Shown piece by piece: positions 63,201 through 64,000 of a DNA stretch of 64,000 nt. Both the position numbers and the translations under genes were made by a program. Source of the DNA: an uncultured Bacteroidales bacterium (GTDB lineage Bacteria > Bacteroidota > Bacteroidia > Bacteroidales > Salinivirgaceae). The DNA lies in NCBI GenBank assembly GCA_937981765.1, contig CALJOM010000012.1:62001-126000 (forward strand), written 5' to 3'. How positions within the stretch are numbered: the stretch's first letter is position 1; every line of letters starts with the position of its first letter. A model generated the notes under the pieces. The model made no database searches and was not told the DNA's origin. It saw only the letters and a program-made list of their open reading frames with translations.

Positions 63201-64000
63201 CCTGTTTGATCTCTATCGCGGTTACTGAAACAGTTTCCACAAATTCGGGCAACTCAAGTTTTTTAAATCGAAACCCTTTAAAAACATAGGCACCAGCACC
63301 ATCGGTTCCAACCCATAGGTTCTGATAATTGTCGTAGTATAACGCATTTATGCGGTTGTTTCCGATTCCTTGATGAGCCCTGATGGTTAAAATTGTGTCG
63401 GGCATTATTACATTTATTCCTCCCTCATCGGTTCCTACCCAAATATTTCCATATTTGTCTTCTGTAATGGATAAAATATGGTCATCACTTAGCCCGTCGG
63501 CTGTGGTAAGGGTTTTGTAGAAGTACTCTTCACGGGTAATTAACCCGTGGGTTGTTCCTACGTATATTTGGTCTTTATTGTCGAAAAATACCACCTCAAT
63601 ATTAGTCCCCTGTTTTAAGGGGAGCATTACCTCTTCTAAGGAGTGCCCGTTATACAATAATAAGGGTTGCTGATAGGCCATAATATAGACCAAATTATTG
63701 GTTCGGGCAGCCACTTTGGAAATGGGATTTCCCTTAAGTTCTGGAATCATCAGGAAACACCCCAGAGAATCGGTATAGCCATAAACACCATCGTTAGTGG
63801 CAAAAACTATAGTCTGATCGGTTCGTTGAGTTATACTCCATATCGATAAGGTATCAAGTAGCTGATGTCCCAGAGGCTTTTGTAGGGATTTGCCATTGTA
63901 AAATACTACTCCTCTGTTGGTTCCTAACCACATCCGATGCTTTTTGTCGTAGAAAATTGAGTAGGTGGCTTTACCCGGAAGTCCGTCGTTTCTTCCCAGA
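60274..64000 (-). CDS. Hybrid sensor histidine kinase with propeller sensor, receiver and HPt domains (partial, right edge)
   Basis: At least 1,241 residues are visible; the frame is open past the right edge, with GRNDGLPGK before the first visible Met at 63933. Visible in order are two-component propeller repeats over about 540 residues (IWVGTDEGGIN, LWVGTDGAGAY, IWIGTTGHGVY), a Y_Y_Y domain (LPPGKYEMRVRSW), one TM helix, a coiled coil, HisKA with the His in TSHEIRTPLN, an ATPase domain (DTGIGIP, GGTGLGLAI), a receiver (VDDNEIN, MDIQMPEMDG) and an HPt domain (ILAHTLKTSFRYLG). Unlike HTCS regulators it ends without an AraC helix-turn-helix, so it must signal to a separate regulator. The ligand is unknown. 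Confidence 0.95.
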   Translation of the reverse strand, partial: LGRNDGLPGKATYSIFYDKKHRMWLGTNRGVVFYNGKSLQKPLGHQLLDTLSIWSITQRTDQTIVFATNDGVYGYTDSLGCFLMIPELKGNPISKVAARTNNLVYIMAYQQPLLLYNGHSLEEVMLPLKQGTNIEVVFFDNKDQIYVGTTHGLITREEYFYKTLTTADGLSDDHILSITEDKYGNIWVGTDEGGINVIMPDTILTIRAHQGIGNNRINALYYDNYQNLWVGTDGAGAYVFKGFRFKKLELPEFVETVSVTAIEIKQGNKLYIGTGGYGVLSISGKKRKLFNQQNGLRGNFVNAIETISKQETYIGTNQGITILSDNRIDFEKTIELDINYPVSVIRKAPSGEIWIGTTGHGVYMVSNGTKKRYTIRSGLLSNNIADIAIDQFKQVYIATDRGISVISGKNIHNLTVESGILCNNIISLTLDKNNNLWVISELGLTKIIAGKIINRPQASFTESQILYSVTSAPNGYVVVGTERGIIVFFIDERSRIRQIKEYTREDGFFGMECNPKAIAIDQYGDFYFGTKQGVTIFDPTADSIPNPMPNAYIRNVDLLYKKANWMNFSDSILQWSLLPFNPTFPYYENNLSFSFAANDFQFSSKLMFQFYLHGYDKTWLTPTRERTVNYTNLPPGKYEMRVRSWYPPNTASTIYSSFTFTIDKPFFTSFWFIALSFFSLTSLVVLIWNWRFHIIRANERRLEALVRERTADIERQKIQLMEANVKISQNAQLKEQFLANTSHEIRTPLNVISGYANLLLNTQLDKQQQKYLHYIKESSDNLKVIVNDILDFSKMEAGKLEIDSIPFDFIRTIRTTTNHLEIEAAKQGLTLELVFKNISHNVIEGDPVRLTQILSNLVRNAIKFTPSGSIVVYCTDISDNPEKILLKMEITDTGIGIPQEKLDTIFDSFTQVSNETTRKYGGTGLGLAIVKRLVDKMNGTITVESTVGVGSKFTVVLPFTKSYTNPTETNQSDHTIIPHTLSKEVTILLVDDNEINVALAENTLKSFSTQFHIQTAYNGLQAIDLASRNLYDLIIMDIQMPEMDGYSATEIIRNKLPEPNRSIPILGMTAHAMREEREKCLSYGMSEYISKPFAPRALFEMVLALTGTTAKKITDPPKVEAESMPSFALIDPQQLWKNSGGKTNRFVRYLQMYSESIPKQINDLEQCLDNLKEGDVKILAHTLKTSFRYLGIKQAAALAYEIEKAYTNGGYVDHKKCLDEIKAIWQEIGVEVEKYLNNFSK

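Overview
The window reads as a chromosomal segment of an anaerobic or facultative Bacteroidota, most likely of the order Bacteroidales. The evidence is type IX secretion (T9SS) and gliding-type genes (porX, sprE/porW, gldH), two cargo proteins with T9SS C-terminal sorting domains, Bacteroidota-type promoters (-7 box TAnnTTTG) and gene pairs typical of the phylum (ricT-gldH, rnc-fabF-acpP, trmB-alkyltransferase-like-mrp). Both edges cut a sensor kinase gene. No CRISPR array, prophage, insertion sequence or rRNA was seen.

Layout. 0-1.5 kb: a YfiR-family periplasmic protein overlapping a CHASE8-like histidine kinase. 1.6-7.2 kb (+): rnpA, a CtpA-type S41 protease, formate-tetrahydrofolate ligase, a NUDIX gene (-), pyrE and an SRPBCC protein. 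7.3-16 kb (-): tsaE, porX, sprE/porW, mrp, an alkyltransferase-like gene, trmB, gldH and ricT. 16.2-28.2 kb (-): one gene for a secreted repeat protein of about 4,000 residues, whose sorting domain is cut off by a single-base frameshift. 28.7-36 kb: priA (-), then gpmI, a DUF3109 protein, a small outer-membrane-like protein, an M20 dipeptidase and a TlpA-like thioredoxin (+). 36-38.9 kb (-): an IPExxxVDY-like protein, rnc, fabF and acpP. 39.1 kb: initiator tRNA-fMet. 39.2-41.4 kb (-): an AspT-type transporter and riboflavin synthase. 41.6-48.4 kb (+): lpxK, a heavily decayed sensor/SpoIIE-phosphatase pseudogene, thiL and a polytopic membrane protein. 48.5-52.6 kb (+): both methylmalonyl-CoA mutase subunits. 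52.9-57.9 kb (+): mobA and a three-subunit NAD-dependent formate dehydrogenase. 58-64 kb (-): a secreted endonuclease I with a T9SS tail, and a large hybrid sensor kinase open at the right edge.

How the genes fit together. PorX and SprE/PorW are T9SS regulation or assembly factors, GldH is a gliding/T9SS-associated lipoprotein, and the giant protein and the nuclease are probable cargo. Formate dehydrogenase (with mobA for its cofactor) and formate-THF ligase suggest active formate/one-carbon metabolism. Methylmalonyl-CoA mutase suggests the succinate-propionate route common in fermentative Bacteroidales. No complete novel system is evident. The best leads are the YfiR plus CHASE8-kinase pair, the architecture and frameshift of the giant protein, and a possible small RNA beside ricT.
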